NCBI RefSeq assembly: GCF_001078055.1
Contig: NZ_CP010777.1
Location: 2,130,408 to 2,194,407, forward strand
Origin: Rufibacter radiotolerans
Lineage (GTDB): Bacteria; Bacteroidota; Bacteroidia; Cytophagales; Hymenobacteraceae
Length of the DNA: 64,000 nucleotides
Reading direction: 5' to 3'
A program made the position numbers and the translations under genes. A model generated the notes under the pieces. It searched no databases, was not told the DNA's origin, and saw only the letters and a program-made list of their open reading frames with translations. Below, in pieces: positions 34,113 through 42,960 of the stretch (positions are counted from its first letter, which is position 1; each line of letters starts with the position of its first letter).

Positions 34113-36542
34113 ATGCAAGATTCTATTCAGGATACCAATTACATGATCAATGATCTGGTGACCCAGCGGGAAGAATTCTTCGCGGGTACCGTTCAGCGCG
34201 TGGAAGCAACAGAGAGGTCAGTGCTCCTGGTGTGTGACAACCGCGTGAGTTTATTGGTAGAGGCCGTTTCACAGAATATACTCAAGTTCAGATACGCCAC
34301 CGAAGGCACCTTTGGCCGGGACTTTTCCTACGCCCTTTCCCCCGGCCGGCCCCAGCACGAGGTGCGCCTGAAGGTAAAAGAGCTTTCAGACCACATCAGG
34401 CTCACCACCAAATTCCTCATTTGCACCATTTCCAAAGAGGGCCTCATTACCCGCATTCTGGACAGGTCTGGCAATGTGCTCAATGAGGACGAGAAGGGTT
34501 TCCACTGGGAGGAGCACAAAGAGCACGGCGGCGACATTGTAAAAATGAGCAAAGTCAACCAGCCCAATGAGTTCTTCTACGGCCTAGGCGACAAAGCCAA
34601 CAACATGAACCTGCGGGGCAAACGCGTAGAAAACTGGGGCTCAGACACCTACGGCTACGTGAAAGGCACCGATCCCCTTTACAAGAACATCAACTTCTAC
34701 ATGGGCCTGCATCGCCGCCAGGCCTACGGAATATTTTTTGACAATACTTTCAGAACGTTCTTTGATTTTGGCTCTGAGCGCAAAGAAGTAACCAGTTTCT
34801 GGGCCCAGGGCGGCACCATGGACTATTACTTCATCTATGGCCCCAGCTTGACGGAGGTGGTCCAGAACTATACGGAACTGACCGGTCCTCCGGAGTTACC
34901 CCCCTTGTGGGCTTTAGGCTACCACCAATGCAAATGGAGCTACTACCCTGAGAACGTGGTGAAAAACCTAGCCAAAGGCTTCAGGGAGCGCCGCATTCCC
35001 TGTGACGCCCTCTACCTGGACATTGACTACATGGAAGGGTTCCGGTGCTTTACCTGGAGCAAGAGCCATTTCCCGGAGCCCAAGCGCATGGTGCAGGAGC
35101 TGCTGGAAGACGGCTTTAAGACCGTGGTGATCATTGACCCCGGCATTAAAATTGACCCCGAGTACTGGGTGTACCAGGAAGCCATGGCCAATGACTTTTT
35201 CTGCCGGCGCGCCGATGGTCCCTTGTACAAAGGAACCGTTTGGCCCGGCCTCTGCCACTTCCCGGACTTTACCCGCGAAGACGTCCGCACTTGGTGGGCC
35301 GGCCTGTTCCAGGGGCTTATTGCCGAAACCGGGGTTAAAGGCGTCTGGAATGACATGAACGAACCCGCCGTTTTTGAGATTGGCACCTTCCCTAATGACG
35401 TGCGCCATTACTTTGACGGCGAACCTTGCAGCCACCGCAAGGCCCATAACATCTATGGCATGCAGATGGCCCGCGCCACCTATGACGGCGTAAAGAACCA
35501 CGCCTACCCTAACCGCCCCTTCACCATTACCCGCTCTGGCTACGCAGGTGTGCAACGCTACGCCTCCGGCTGGACGGGAGATAACATTGCCTCCTGGGAC
35601 CATCTGTGGCTGGCCAACATCCAATGCCAGCGCCTGAGCATCTCAGGTATGTCTTTTATTGGCTCAGACATTGGTGGCTTTATTGAGACCCCAGACGGGG
35701 AACTATACATCAGGTGGTTGCAGCTGGGTATTTTCCACCCTTTCTGCCGTACTCATTCCTCCGGTGACCACGGGGACCAGGAGCCCTGGTCGTTTGGCGA
35801 GCCCTTTACCTCACTGGCCCGCAAGTTCATAGAGCTGCGCTACCAACTGCTGCCCTACCTGTACACCACCTTCTGGCAGTACACCTCCCGCGGCACGCCT
35901 ATGTTAAGGCCCCTGTCGTTCCTGGACCAAACCGATCTGGAGTGTTACCACCGCATGGCCGAATTCACCTTAGGCGACCATGTGCTGTTATGCCCTATCA
36001 CGCAACCCAAGGTAGAGGGCCGTATTCTTTACCTGCCTAAAGGCAATTGGTATAATTTCTGGACCGATGAAATGGTGGCCGGCAAAGGAGAAATCTGGGC
36101 CGATGCGCCGCTGGACAAAGTGCCTATGTTCATTAGAGCGGGGTCCGTGATTCCTTTTTACCCGGTACAGCAGTACGTGGGGGAACTGGAGAACCCACCG
36201 GTAACCTTGCACGTGTATTACGGCACCCAACCCTGCGTAAGTGAGTTGTATGAAGACGGCGGCGAAGGCTATGGCTACGCCGAGGGTGGTTTCCAGCACA
36301 AGGTCTTCCTAACCGAAACCACTTCGGGCACTTTCAGACTGAATCAGAAAATAAACGGTGCCGGCGTTAACGCTAACCCTTATTATAGCCTGATTATTCA
36401 TGGTCTGCCTGCCCCTACCGCTCAGGTGTTGGTAGACGGACAGCCTATGGCTTGGGAGGTAGTGGATGGAATAAACCTGCTGCACTTAACCGTTCCTGCA
36501 GGTTTCCAGGAAATTGAGTTTCATCCGGTTCCGGTAGCTTAA
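34113..36542 (+). CDS. GH31 alpha-glucosidase
   Basis: 809 residues, no signal peptide, so probably cytoplasmic. N-terminal beta domain (about 30-245), then the GH31 barrel with YLDIDYMEGFRCFTW, nucleophile Asp414 in GVWNDMNEPAVFE and acid/base Asp490 in ASGWTGDNIASWDHL; SFIGSDIGGF and PFCRTHSSGDHGDQEPW (about 545-560) complete the active site. It hydrolyses alpha-glucosides from the non-reducing end and would convert imported maltodextrins or glycogen fragments to glucose. Divergent from the GT4 gene; the 212-bp gap has no clear promoter box. Confidence 0.95.
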   Translation: MQDSIQDTNYMINDLVTQREEFFAGTVQRVEATERSVLLVCDNRVSLLVEAVSQNILKFRYATEGTFGRDFSYALSPGRPQHEVRLKVKELSDHIRLTTKFLICTISKEGLITRILDRSGNVLNEDEKGFHWEEHKEHGGDIVKMSKVNQPNEFFYGLGDKANNMNLRGKRVENWGSDTYGYVKGTDPLYKNINFYMGLHRRQAYGIFFDNTFRTFFDFGSERKEVTSFWAQGGTMDYYFIYGPSLTEVVQNYTELTGPPELPPLWALGYHQCKWSYYPENVVKNLAKGFRERRIPCDALYLDIDYMEGFRCFTWSKSHFPEPKRMVQELLEDGFKTVVIIDPGIKIDPEYWVYQEAMANDFFCRRADGPLYKGTVWPGLCHFPDFTREDVRTWWAGLFQGLIAETGVKGVWNDMNEPAVFEIGTFPNDVRHYFDGEPCSHRKAHNIYGMQMARATYDGVKNHAYPNRPFTITRSGYAGVQRYASGWTGDNIASWDHLWLANIQCQRLSISGMSFIGSDIGGFIETPDGELYIRWLQLGIFHPFCRTHSSGDHGDQEPWSFGEPFTSLARKFIELRYQLLPYLYTTFWQYTSRGTPMLRPLSFLDQTDLECYHRMAEFTLGDHVLLCPITQPKVEGRILYLPKGNWYNFWTDEMVAGKGEIWADAPLDKVPMFIRAGSVIPFYPVQQYVGELENPPVTLHVYYGTQPCVSELYEDGGEGYGYAEGGFQHKVFLTETTSGTFRLNQKINGAGVNANPYYSLIIHGLPAPTAQVLVDGQPMAWEVVDGINLLHLTVPAGFQEIEFHPVPVA

Positions 36543-36580
36543 TTACGGCAGCGGTCAACCAGTAAAGTCAGGCTAAAAAT

Positions 36581-36640
36581 AAAGTGCTTCCTGTTTTGGG
36601 GCCGTTTTTCTGAAAACGGCCCCAAAACAGGAAGCACTTT
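36581..36640. repeat. Dispersed palindromic repeat, perfect 28-bp arms
   Basis: Arms 36581-36608 and 36613-36640 are exact complements around TCTG. The core is CTGTTTTGGGGCCGTTTT (one extra G); the outer arm AAAGTGCTTC is unique. Between convergent GH31 and GT3 genes. Confidence 0.95.
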
Positions 36641-36660
36641 TAATGGGTAGGGTATTGTTC

Positions 36661-38457
36661 CTATTCCTGCGGAACGCCCAGGGCCAGTTGGTAGGCCCGC
36701 TCATAGTGCACTAGCAGTTTTTTCCAGTCAAACATCTCAGACAGGCTCTCTACTTTGTTCCGCTGGGTAATGCGCTCGCGGCGGCTCATCTCCACGTAAT
36801 CAAAGAGGTGCTCGGTAAGCTGTTCCGCAGATTCATCAAAGCCGCGGTCATGGCGGTCAATCACATAAATACCTTTCTCTGAGTACTTTTTCACGTGTTT
36901 CTTCACGTAATCCCCGAAGCCGGACAAGTCACTGGTGACCGCCGGAATCCCGCTGGCTACGCACTCCAGCGGCGTATAGCCCCAAGGCTCATAGTAGCTG
37001 GGGAACACGCCCAAATGGCAACCCCGCACAAACTGCCCATACTCTAATCCAAACAAGGGGTTGATGGGCGAAATGAAGTCCGGGTGGTACACCACCTTCA
37101 CCCGGTCATCGGCGTTGTTGATGAGGTTGGAGGTGCGCAGGAAATGCAGGATCTCATCGGTTTGGTCATTGACCAGGTTGTGGGTGACCACTGGCGGCAG
37201 TTGGTGCGTTTTCCAGGACTGAATGGTACGGCGGTAGCGCAGTTTCCAGTAATCGTCTACGTAATCATTCAAAGAAGGCAGCCGGTAGTCTGTACTGGCG
37301 GCGGCATCATAAAAGAGCCTTTCCCCTACCTGGTCTTCAATGGCCTTACACGTTTCCTGGATTTCCTCCATGAGGGCCTTGCTATGAAGCACACCCGGGT
37401 TTATAGAATGGAACGATTGCTTGGTCACAAAGAACATGACCACGGTCATGTCGCTTTTAGCCTCCTTCATGCGGTGGTTCAGGCGGGCCAGGGCCTCCAG
37501 GGTCAGGTCAAACCCTTTATTGCGGTACTCAAACCGGCCTGAGGTAAAGAAGTAGAGCGTCTTGTCCAGGTTGAAGGGGAAACTCTGGAAGAAGTGCCCC
37601 ATCACAAACTGGTGGATTTTCTTTTTATAGGTGAGGTGCAGGTTCTGAAACTCGTGCATGGCGGTAAACCGCCTGATGTTCAAGCCATTGGGCAAGACGG
37701 TATCCGGGATGCGGTCCAGTAGGTAAATACACTCGCGCACCGTCACCTCGCTCACCGTGGTGAACACATGCGCCCCGTGGGCGGCGGCCCTTTCAATAGA
37801 CACCGCCGGTTCAATGTTGAAATTCTTGGCCTCTTTCTGCCAGTCTACGGCGGTGAGTTGGTCATAGAAATTGGGGTCGTTCATGGCCAGGTACCGGCCC
37901 AGCAAGGTGGCGTGGGTGGTGAACACAATCTTTACGGGCACCTGCTCCCTCCGCAAATCCGGGATAGCCGAGCCCACCATCCACTCATGGAAGTGGGCCA
38001 CCACCTGGGCCTTTTGGGCCACAATAGCCAGAAACTGTTTTACCTGATGCCCAAACGCAAGCACCTGGTGCAACAAGTCCTCATTGGAGGTAGGGATTTT
38101 ATGGTTTTCCCAGAGGAAATACTTGATCTCATTTAACTGACCAAAGGCGCTGTACGGGTTGATCAATACAATTTTTGGGCGGCCGGTAACCAACCAGGTG
38201 CCGTAATAGCATTCCACGCCTTGGGCCCTGAGTTCCAGCACCGCTTTCCCGAACACGTCTGAGTAATCTTCAGTGGGCTCAAATTCATTGGCGGCCTGCT
38301 GCGGAAAGAAAGGACCTACCAGGCAATACTGGTCGCCCCAGTATTCAATCATGGCAGATACTTTGGAACGAATCACCGTGTAGATGCCCCCTACCTGGTT
38401 ACATGCTTCCCAGGCAATTTCCACTAAATGGGGAGAAGCAGCAGTTGTTTGTCTCAT
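36661..38457 (-). CDS. Glycogen synthase, GT3 family (GYS-like)
   Basis: 598 residues, the eukaryotic-type glycogen synthase family. N-terminal VEIAWEACNQVGGIYTVIRSK binds nucleotide sugar; VVAHFHEWMVGSAI carries the acceptor-side His; the C-terminal GCHLGVFPSYYEPWGYTPLE and GIPAVTSDLSGFGDY are highly conserved GT3 segments. Animal and fungal members use UDP-glucose. The N- and C-terminal phosphorylation tails of the eukaryotic enzymes are absent. It makes the linear alpha-1,4 chains for the branching enzyme encoded 4 kb away. No glgC (ADP-glucose pyrophosphorylase) is in the window, consistent with UDP-glucose use. Confidence 0.95.
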   Translation of the reverse strand: MRQTTAASPHLVEIAWEACNQVGGIYTVIRSKVSAMIEYWGDQYCLVGPFFPQQAANEFEPTEDYSDVFGKAVLELRAQGVECYYGTWLVTGRPKIVLINPYSAFGQLNEIKYFLWENHKIPTSNEDLLHQVLAFGHQVKQFLAIVAQKAQVVAHFHEWMVGSAIPDLRREQVPVKIVFTTHATLLGRYLAMNDPNFYDQLTAVDWQKEAKNFNIEPAVSIERAAAHGAHVFTTVSEVTVRECIYLLDRIPDTVLPNGLNIRRFTAMHEFQNLHLTYKKKIHQFVMGHFFQSFPFNLDKTLYFFTSGRFEYRNKGFDLTLEALARLNHRMKEAKSDMTVVMFFVTKQSFHSINPGVLHSKALMEEIQETCKAIEDQVGERLFYDAAASTDYRLPSLNDYVDDYWKLRYRRTIQSWKTHQLPPVVTHNLVNDQTDEILHFLRTSNLINNADDRVKVVYHPDFISPINPLFGLEYGQFVRGCHLGVFPSYYEPWGYTPLECVASGIPAVTSDLSGFGDYVKKHVKKYSEKGIYVIDRHDRGFDESAEQLTEHLFDYVEMSRRERITQRNKVESLSEMFDWKKLLVHYERAYQLALGVPQE

Positions 38458-38893
38458 TGGGTACTGGTTTTTGGCCTATTTTACTCAAAATAGCTTAAAA
38501 CAGATGTAGAAAAAATCTTTTATTTACCTTCTTGCCTGCCAGCATTATGCCATTTACTTCTCCTAAAATCATAACCAATTCACCCTCAAGCTGCTACCTC
38601 CTTCCACTAAAACAGAACAACCCAGTGCGCTGGGCTCCGGTAATTCAGTCCAACATACCCAAGGATTTTCAAAAAGGGAGAACAAACGTTTGCTGACGGC
38701 CCCTATAGGAAAAGCCTTCCAAAAGAACCACGACTTAATATCTGGCTTAGGCAACTTCTCTGCCCTGAAAACGATAACCCTATCTACCAGGCCATGGAAG
38801 CGCGGGAGACCAGCTCCGTTTCATTTCCCTGTTTTTAGTAATTTGCCCTTGGGGAGCTAACCTCCGAATCCTTTACCCTACACGTACCAACCT
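38458..38893. other. Divergent intergenic region with one palindrome copy
   Basis: The 436-bp gap between GT3 and the thioesterase gene has no supported gene; a 61-codon frame on the minus strand has no recognisable features. It contains an imperfect dispersed palindrome at 38464-38503, just upstream of the GT3 start codon. The rest shows nothing I can interpret. Confidence 0.5.
38464..38503. repeat. Dispersed palindromic repeat, imperfect copy
   Basis: CTGGTTTTTGGCCTATTTT and AAAATAGCTTAAAACAG around ACTC. Inner TATTTT/AAAATA is compensated relative to the usual TGTTTT/AAAACA. It begins 7 bp upstream of the GT3 start. Confidence 0.7.
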
Positions 38894-39325
38894 ATGAGCA
38901 TTATTTATGAAGGGCATGTCATCTGGGCCCAGGTAGACGCCAACATGCACCTCCGTCATTCGGCGTACGCCGATTTTGCGGCCCAGGCCCGTATTGCCAT
39001 GATGGCCACTTTGGGTCTTGATTTTAAAACCTTCCAACAGCTGCACCTGGGGCCTATTCTGTTCAGGGAAGAGTTGCAGTACCTACGCGAAGTAGGGATC
39101 AATGACACCATCCATATCAAATCCTTACTGACCAAGGTGCGGGAAGACGGCTCCCGGTGGAGCATCCGGCACCTTCTTTACCGGGGCGACGGGATCAAGG
39201 CAGCCATCATAAATGTGGACGGCGCCTGGATTGACCTGCTTAAAAGAAAACTGGTGCCTTTGCCCAAAGACCTGGCCGCGAAGTTTTTAACGCTGCCCAG
39301 GGCAGAGGATTTCCAACTGGAATAA
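38894..39325 (+). CDS. Acyl-CoA thioesterase, 4HBT (hotdog) family
   Basis: 143 residues, a single hotdog-fold domain. The N-terminal VIWAQVDANMHLRHSAYADF contains the 4HBT active-site pattern, with Asp19 followed by M-H-L-R-H-S-x-Y. It hydrolyses acyl-CoA thioesters (substrate range unknown). Stand-alone gene followed by a terminator with a nested palindrome. Confidence 0.88.
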   Translation: MSIIYEGHVIWAQVDANMHLRHSAYADFAAQARIAMMATLGLDFKTFQQLHLGPILFREELQYLREVGINDTIHIKSLLTKVREDGSRWSIRHLLYRGDGIKAAIINVDGAWIDLLKRKLVPLPKDLAAKFLTLPRAEDFQLE

Positions 39326-39353
39326 ACTTACTGATAGAAAAGTGCAGGAATGA

Positions 39354-39425
39354 AAAAAGCCTTCGTATTCTGTTTTAGGGCCGTTTTCTTAAAAACAGGC
39401 TTAAAACGGAACATGAAGGCTTTTT
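39354..39425. terminator. Terminator stem with a palindromic repeat nested in its loop
   Basis: AAAAAGCCTTC (39354-39364) and GAAGGCTTTTT (39415-39425) form a normal terminator stem, but the loop is 50 bases long and is occupied by a dispersed palindrome (39368-39411). Confidence 0.75.
39368..39411. repeat. Dispersed palindromic repeat inside a terminator loop
   Basis: TTCTGTTTTAGGGCCGTTTT, then AAAAACAGGCTTAAAACGGAA. The arms pair imperfectly (GGGCCG faces CAGGCT). Confidence 0.8.
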
Positions 39426-39456
39426 AGCTCAGGATGAACTGTTTTCCAGGTTAGGG

Positions 39457-39900
39457 TTACTTGTTCAGGGAAAGAATGTATTTGGCCATTTCCTTGGCAT
39501 CTGCCTCACTGATACCGGGGTGCGGCGCCATCGGGATCTGCCCCCACACACCTTTTCCTCCTTTAATGATCTTGTGAGCCAGGTAATCAAAGTTCTCTTT
39601 TTTAGACGGGTACTTTTTTGCCACATCTATATAGGCCGGCCCAATTAGTTTTTTGTCAATTTTATGGCAGGTCCCGCAGTCTGAGGCCGCTATCAATTTC
39701 TGGCCTTTCTCAAAGGTCTCATTGGCTTTTGCGTTTGTCTTGGCCGCGATTTTAGGCTTTGCCTTGGTGGCCTGGGGCATAAGCACTGTGCTTTCGGTAA
39801 TAGCGCCAGAGTTGGCATACGCGGTATCAATGGAGGCTATACCCAGGGTAACAGCAGAGAACAAAGCAAGACAGCTAAGCGAAAGGGTAATTTTTTTCAT
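39457..39900 (-). CDS. Class I c-type cytochrome
   Basis: 147 residues. Signal peptide (about 1-29, ending in TAYANS), a low-complexity Lys/Ala linker (about 45-62), then a cytochrome c domain with heme-binding SDCGTCHKID (CxxCH), KKLIGPAYIDVAKKY and the Met ligand in QIPMAPHPGIS; ends AKEMAKYILSLNK. A periplasmic electron carrier of the cytochrome c551/c552 type. Monocistronic. Confidence 0.92.
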   Translation of the reverse strand: MKKITLSLSCLALFSAVTLGIASIDTAYANSGAITESTVLMPQATKAKPKIAAKTNAKANETFEKGQKLIAASDCGTCHKIDKKLIGPAYIDVAKKYPSKKENFDYLAHKIIKGGKGVWGQIPMAPHPGISEADAKEMAKYILSLNK

Positions 39901-40028
39901 GGCAGGGGTTTTTGAGGCTCAGAAAGACAACAGCAAGATACTTGTAATTGCCAGCCAATTTAGCCATTTGCTCCATTTCCCCAATCCTACCCCGGAAAGA
40001 ATTTACAAGCCTGAAATATACGCCCGTA

Positions 40029-40057
40029 AAAAAGGGAGCCTTCTGGACTCCCTTTTT
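40029..40057 (-). terminator. Terminator after the THUMP methyltransferase gene
   Basis: AAAAAGGGAG (40029-40038) and CTCCCTTTTT (40048-40057) around a 9-base loop, 4 bp beyond the stop codon of the leftward gene. Confidence 0.85.
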
Positions 40058-40061
40058 CTAT

Positions 40062-41252
40062 CTATTCTGCAGGTGCTCCCTCCTTCTCTTTCCGGGTACC
40101 GCTGTAGAGCTCATACTTGAACAGCCTTGACTCAATGGGACCATTGTAGAGCGGAATGCGGCGCGAAGGCTTCAAGCCAATCCGTTTGGCAGCTTCCAGG
40201 TTACCCGTGAAGATACAGGCATCCCAGTCCTGGAAATTAGATTTGAGGGTATCGCCTATCAGTTTATAGAGCTCGTCCATATCGGTGTCACGGCCAATGC
40301 GCTCGCCGTAGGGCGGGTTCATGATGAGCAGGCCTTTCTCCGTGGGTTTGGTGGCCTTGGCAAAATCCAGTACCTGCAGGGGCTGCACGTATTGGTCAAT
40401 TTCGGCAAAGGCCAGGTTGTTCTGGGCGGCTTCCACAAAGTCCGGGTCAATGTCTGATCCGTAAATCTTCACATCATTCTCGGTGTCTTCCAGGGCCAGG
40501 GCATCCTGGTACACGCGGTTATAAAGGTTGGCGTCATAGTCGGGCCAGCGCATGAAGCCGTAGTCGCGGCGGTACATACCGGGGGCAATGTTGTGGGCCA
40601 GCAGCGCGGCCTCTGTTAGGAAGGTACCCGAGCCGCACATAGGGTCATACAACGTGGTTTTCTTGTCCCAACCGCTCAGCAGCAGAATACCGGCAGCCAG
40701 TACCTCATTCAAAGGTGCCACGTTGGTCTGTTGGCGGTACCCGCGGCGGTGCAAAGAGTCACCGGAAGAGTCCAGGGCCAGAGACACGATGTTCTCGTGC
40801 ATGTGCAGGTTTATCCGGATGTCGGGCGTGGCCACGTCAATGCTGGGGCGCTGGCCGGTGGCGTCCCTAAACTGGTCTACAATGGCATCTTTGGTCAGCT
40901 GCGACACATACAAGGAGTGCTCAAACGTAGACCGGGACACTACGGCATTAATGGCGAAGGTATCATTCACGCCCATGAACTGGCTCCAGTCCTGTTCCCG
41001 CACTTTCAGGTATAGTTCTTTTTCATCACGGGCCTTGAACTGCGCGAAGGGCTTCAAGATTCTGATAGCGGTACGGCACCAAAGGTTGGCCTGGTACAGC
41101 AGGTATTGGTTTCCGGAGAAAGTGACGGCCCGCACGCCCACCTTCACGTACTTGGCCCCCAGGTCTGTTAATTCCTGGGCGAGTACTTCTTCTAACCCCG
41201 CCATGGTGGTGGCGGTCATGTTGAAATTCTGGTTTACTTTGGGTGCGGCCAT
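40062..41252 (-). CDS. THUMP domain class I RNA methyltransferase (RlmL N-domain-like)
   Basis: 396 residues from the ATG at 41252 (the frame is open to 41342, but the THUMP domain starts with NMTATTMAGLEEVLAQEL). N-terminal THUMP RNA-binding domain about 10-160, C-terminal Rossmann methyltransferase with SAM-binding DPMCGSGTFLTEAAL and catalytic NPPYGERIG. This pattern is that of RlmL/YpsC-type 23S rRNA m2G methyltransferases; the target base is inferred from family. A terminator follows immediately. Confidence 0.92.
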   Translation of the reverse strand: MAAPKVNQNFNMTATTMAGLEEVLAQELTDLGAKYVKVGVRAVTFSGNQYLLYQANLWCRTAIRILKPFAQFKARDEKELYLKVREQDWSQFMGVNDTFAINAVVSRSTFEHSLYVSQLTKDAIVDQFRDATGQRPSIDVATPDIRINLHMHENIVSLALDSSGDSLHRRGYRQQTNVAPLNEVLAAGILLLSGWDKKTTLYDPMCGSGTFLTEAALLAHNIAPGMYRRDYGFMRWPDYDANLYNRVYQDALALEDTENDVKIYGSDIDPDFVEAAQNNLAFAEIDQYVQPLQVLDFAKATKPTEKGLLIMNPPYGERIGRDTDMDELYKLIGDTLKSNFQDWDACIFTGNLEAAKRIGLKPSRRIPLYNGPIESRLFKYELYSGTRKEKEGAPAE

Positions 41253-41500
41253 AAAATACGATTGGTGCGGTGGTGACAGGTTCTGGCTGGGCCAAACCCG
41301 GTAAGCCGGCAATTTCGGAAAAAATGCGCGCATGCCCTGCACCCTTGCCCGCTAAGCGGCAGAAATAACCTCAGAAAGGTGCAGACCAGGCTTGCCGCTT
41401 ACTTATTAAAATAATTTATTAGAATTTGGGAGGTGGGTGCATCTAAAAACAAGATATTTCCCGCATATTTGACTTTAAGCCAAACCTCTTCAAACAACAT

Positions 41501-42799
41501 ATGTCTAAAGTAGTTACTTCCCACCCGTCAGACCTGAATCAGGCGAACGGAACTTCCAATGATCTAAGGCCTATTCTCATTATTGGGGCACTGTTCTTCA
41601 TCTTCGGGTTTGTGACCTGGCTGAACTCTGTGTTGATTCCCTACCTAAAAATCGCTTGCGAACTTACTGATTTCCAATCCTATCTGGTGGCTTTCGCTTT
41701 TTACATTGCCTACTTTGTCATGGCGTTGCCTGCGGCCTGGGTTCTCAAGAAGACCGGCTACAAAAAAGGGATGTCCTGGGGTTTGGTGGTGATGGCCTTA
41801 GGCGCCTTGATCTTTATCCCAGCCGCTATGTCCCGCACTTATCTGCTCTTTTTGGTAGGTTTGTTTGTGCAGGGCACTGGCTTGGCCATTCTTCAGACCG
41901 CGTCAAATCCGTACATTACAATTCTAGGTCCGCGTGAAAGCGCGGCCAAACGAATCAGCATCATGGGTATCTGCAATAAAATTGCCGGTGCCATTGCCCC
42001 CATTGTTTTAGGGGCTATTGCCCTGGAAGGCGCTGACCAGTTAGTGACCGATCTAAAGACCATGGATGCCGCCCAGAAGGCCCTGGAATTAAATGCCCTG
42101 GCGGCCCGTGTGATCACCCCGTACCTGATTATGGTAGTGGTGTTGCTGGTGCTTGCCTTTCTTACGTACAAATCGGCTTTGCCGGAGATTGACACCGAGC
42201 AGGAGGATGAAACCGTGGCCGCTGCCAACACACACAAAAGCAGCATTTTCCATTTTCCGCATGTCTTGCTAGGGGCATTTGCCTTGTTTCTATATGTAGG
42301 CGTGGAAGTGATGGCCGGCGATACCATTATCAGTTATGGCGCTTCACAGGGCATTAGTTTCTCTACGGCCAAGTTCTTTACCACCTGCACCTTGGTGGCC
42401 ATGCTGGTGGGCTATTTAATTGGTATCGCCACCATTCCAAAATATCTTAAGCAAGAGAGAGCGTTACAAATCTCCGCCGTTTTAGGCGTTATTTTCACTG
42501 TGGCGGCTATTTTCACCCATGGCTACATCTCTGTGTTGTTCATTGCTTTGCTAGGCCTGGCTAACTCTTTAATGTGGCCTGCCATCTGGCCGCTGGCCAT
42601 CTCAGACTTAGGCAGGTTCACGAAAGTGGGGGCTTCCTTACTGATCATGGGTATTGCCGGAGGCGCTATTATTCCTCCCCTATATGGCTTGTTATCTGAT
42701 GTATTAAAGGACACGCAGCAGGCCTACTGGATCATGGTGCCTTGCTACCTGTTCATCTTGTATTTCGCGACAGCCGGTTATAAAATCAGGACCCGTTAA
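41501..42799 (+). CDS. Sugar MFS transporter (FHS, glucose/galactose type)
   Basis: 432 residues with about 12 membrane helices. FFIFGFVTWLNSVLIPYLK, QTASNPYITILGPRESAAKRISIMG and GMAIPPLYG-like GGAIIPPLYGLLSD are typical of the FucP/GluP group of H+-sugar symporters. It could import glucose or galactose freed by the alpha-glucan enzymes (context inference). A near-consensus -7 box CATATTTG precedes it at about 41464-41471. Confidence 0.92.
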   Translation: MSKVVTSHPSDLNQANGTSNDLRPILIIGALFFIFGFVTWLNSVLIPYLKIACELTDFQSYLVAFAFYIAYFVMALPAAWVLKKTGYKKGMSWGLVVMALGALIFIPAAMSRTYLLFLVGLFVQGTGLAILQTASNPYITILGPRESAAKRISIMGICNKIAGAIAPIVLGAIALEGADQLVTDLKTMDAAQKALELNALAARVITPYLIMVVVLLVLAFLTYKSALPEIDTEQEDETVAAANTHKSSIFHFPHVLLGAFALFLYVGVEVMAGDTIISYGASQGISFSTAKFFTTCTLVAMLVGYLIGIATIPKYLKQERALQISAVLGVIFTVAAIFTHGYISVLFIALLGLANSLMWPAIWPLAISDLGRFTKVGASLLIMGIAGGAIIPPLYGLLSDVLKDTQQAYWIMVPCYLFILYFATAGYKIRTR

Positions 42800-42805
42800 G
42801 CATTT

Positions 42806-42843
42806 CCGTTTTGGGCCCGTTTTGGCCAAAACAGGGTAAAAAC
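42806..42843. repeat. Dispersed palindromic repeat abutting a terminator
   Basis: CCGTTTTGGGCCCGTTTT, then AAAACAGGGTAAAAAC: left arm intact, right arm partly decayed. It runs directly into the terminator at 42844-42876. Confidence 0.75.
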
Positions 42844-42876
42844 AAAGCCTTCCCTTTTCTTAAGGGAAGGCTTTTT
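42844..42876 (+). terminator. Terminator after the sugar transporter gene
   Basis: AAAGCCTTCCCTT, a 5-base loop and AAGGGAAGGCTTTTT, 45 bp downstream of the stop codon. Confidence 0.85.
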
Positions 42877-42929
42877 GCTTCAAGCAGAATCCGGAGGGGT
42901 TGTATCCTCCTTTTGTCTGCCTATTTCTG

Positions 42930-42937
42930 TACTTTTG
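42930..42937 (+). promoter_or_regulatory. Putative -7 promoter box of murB
   Basis: TACTTTTG matches TAnnTTTG, 23 bp before the ATG at 42961, and supports that start over the earlier in-frame ATG at 42811. Confidence 0.5.
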
Positions 42938-42960
42938 CGCCGTCACCCCATTTATTCGCC

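Noticed and set aside
38569..38754. 61-codon minus-strand frame in the GT3-thioesterase gap
   Set aside because: No start context, no homology-like motif, composition unlike neighbouring genes; more likely chance.
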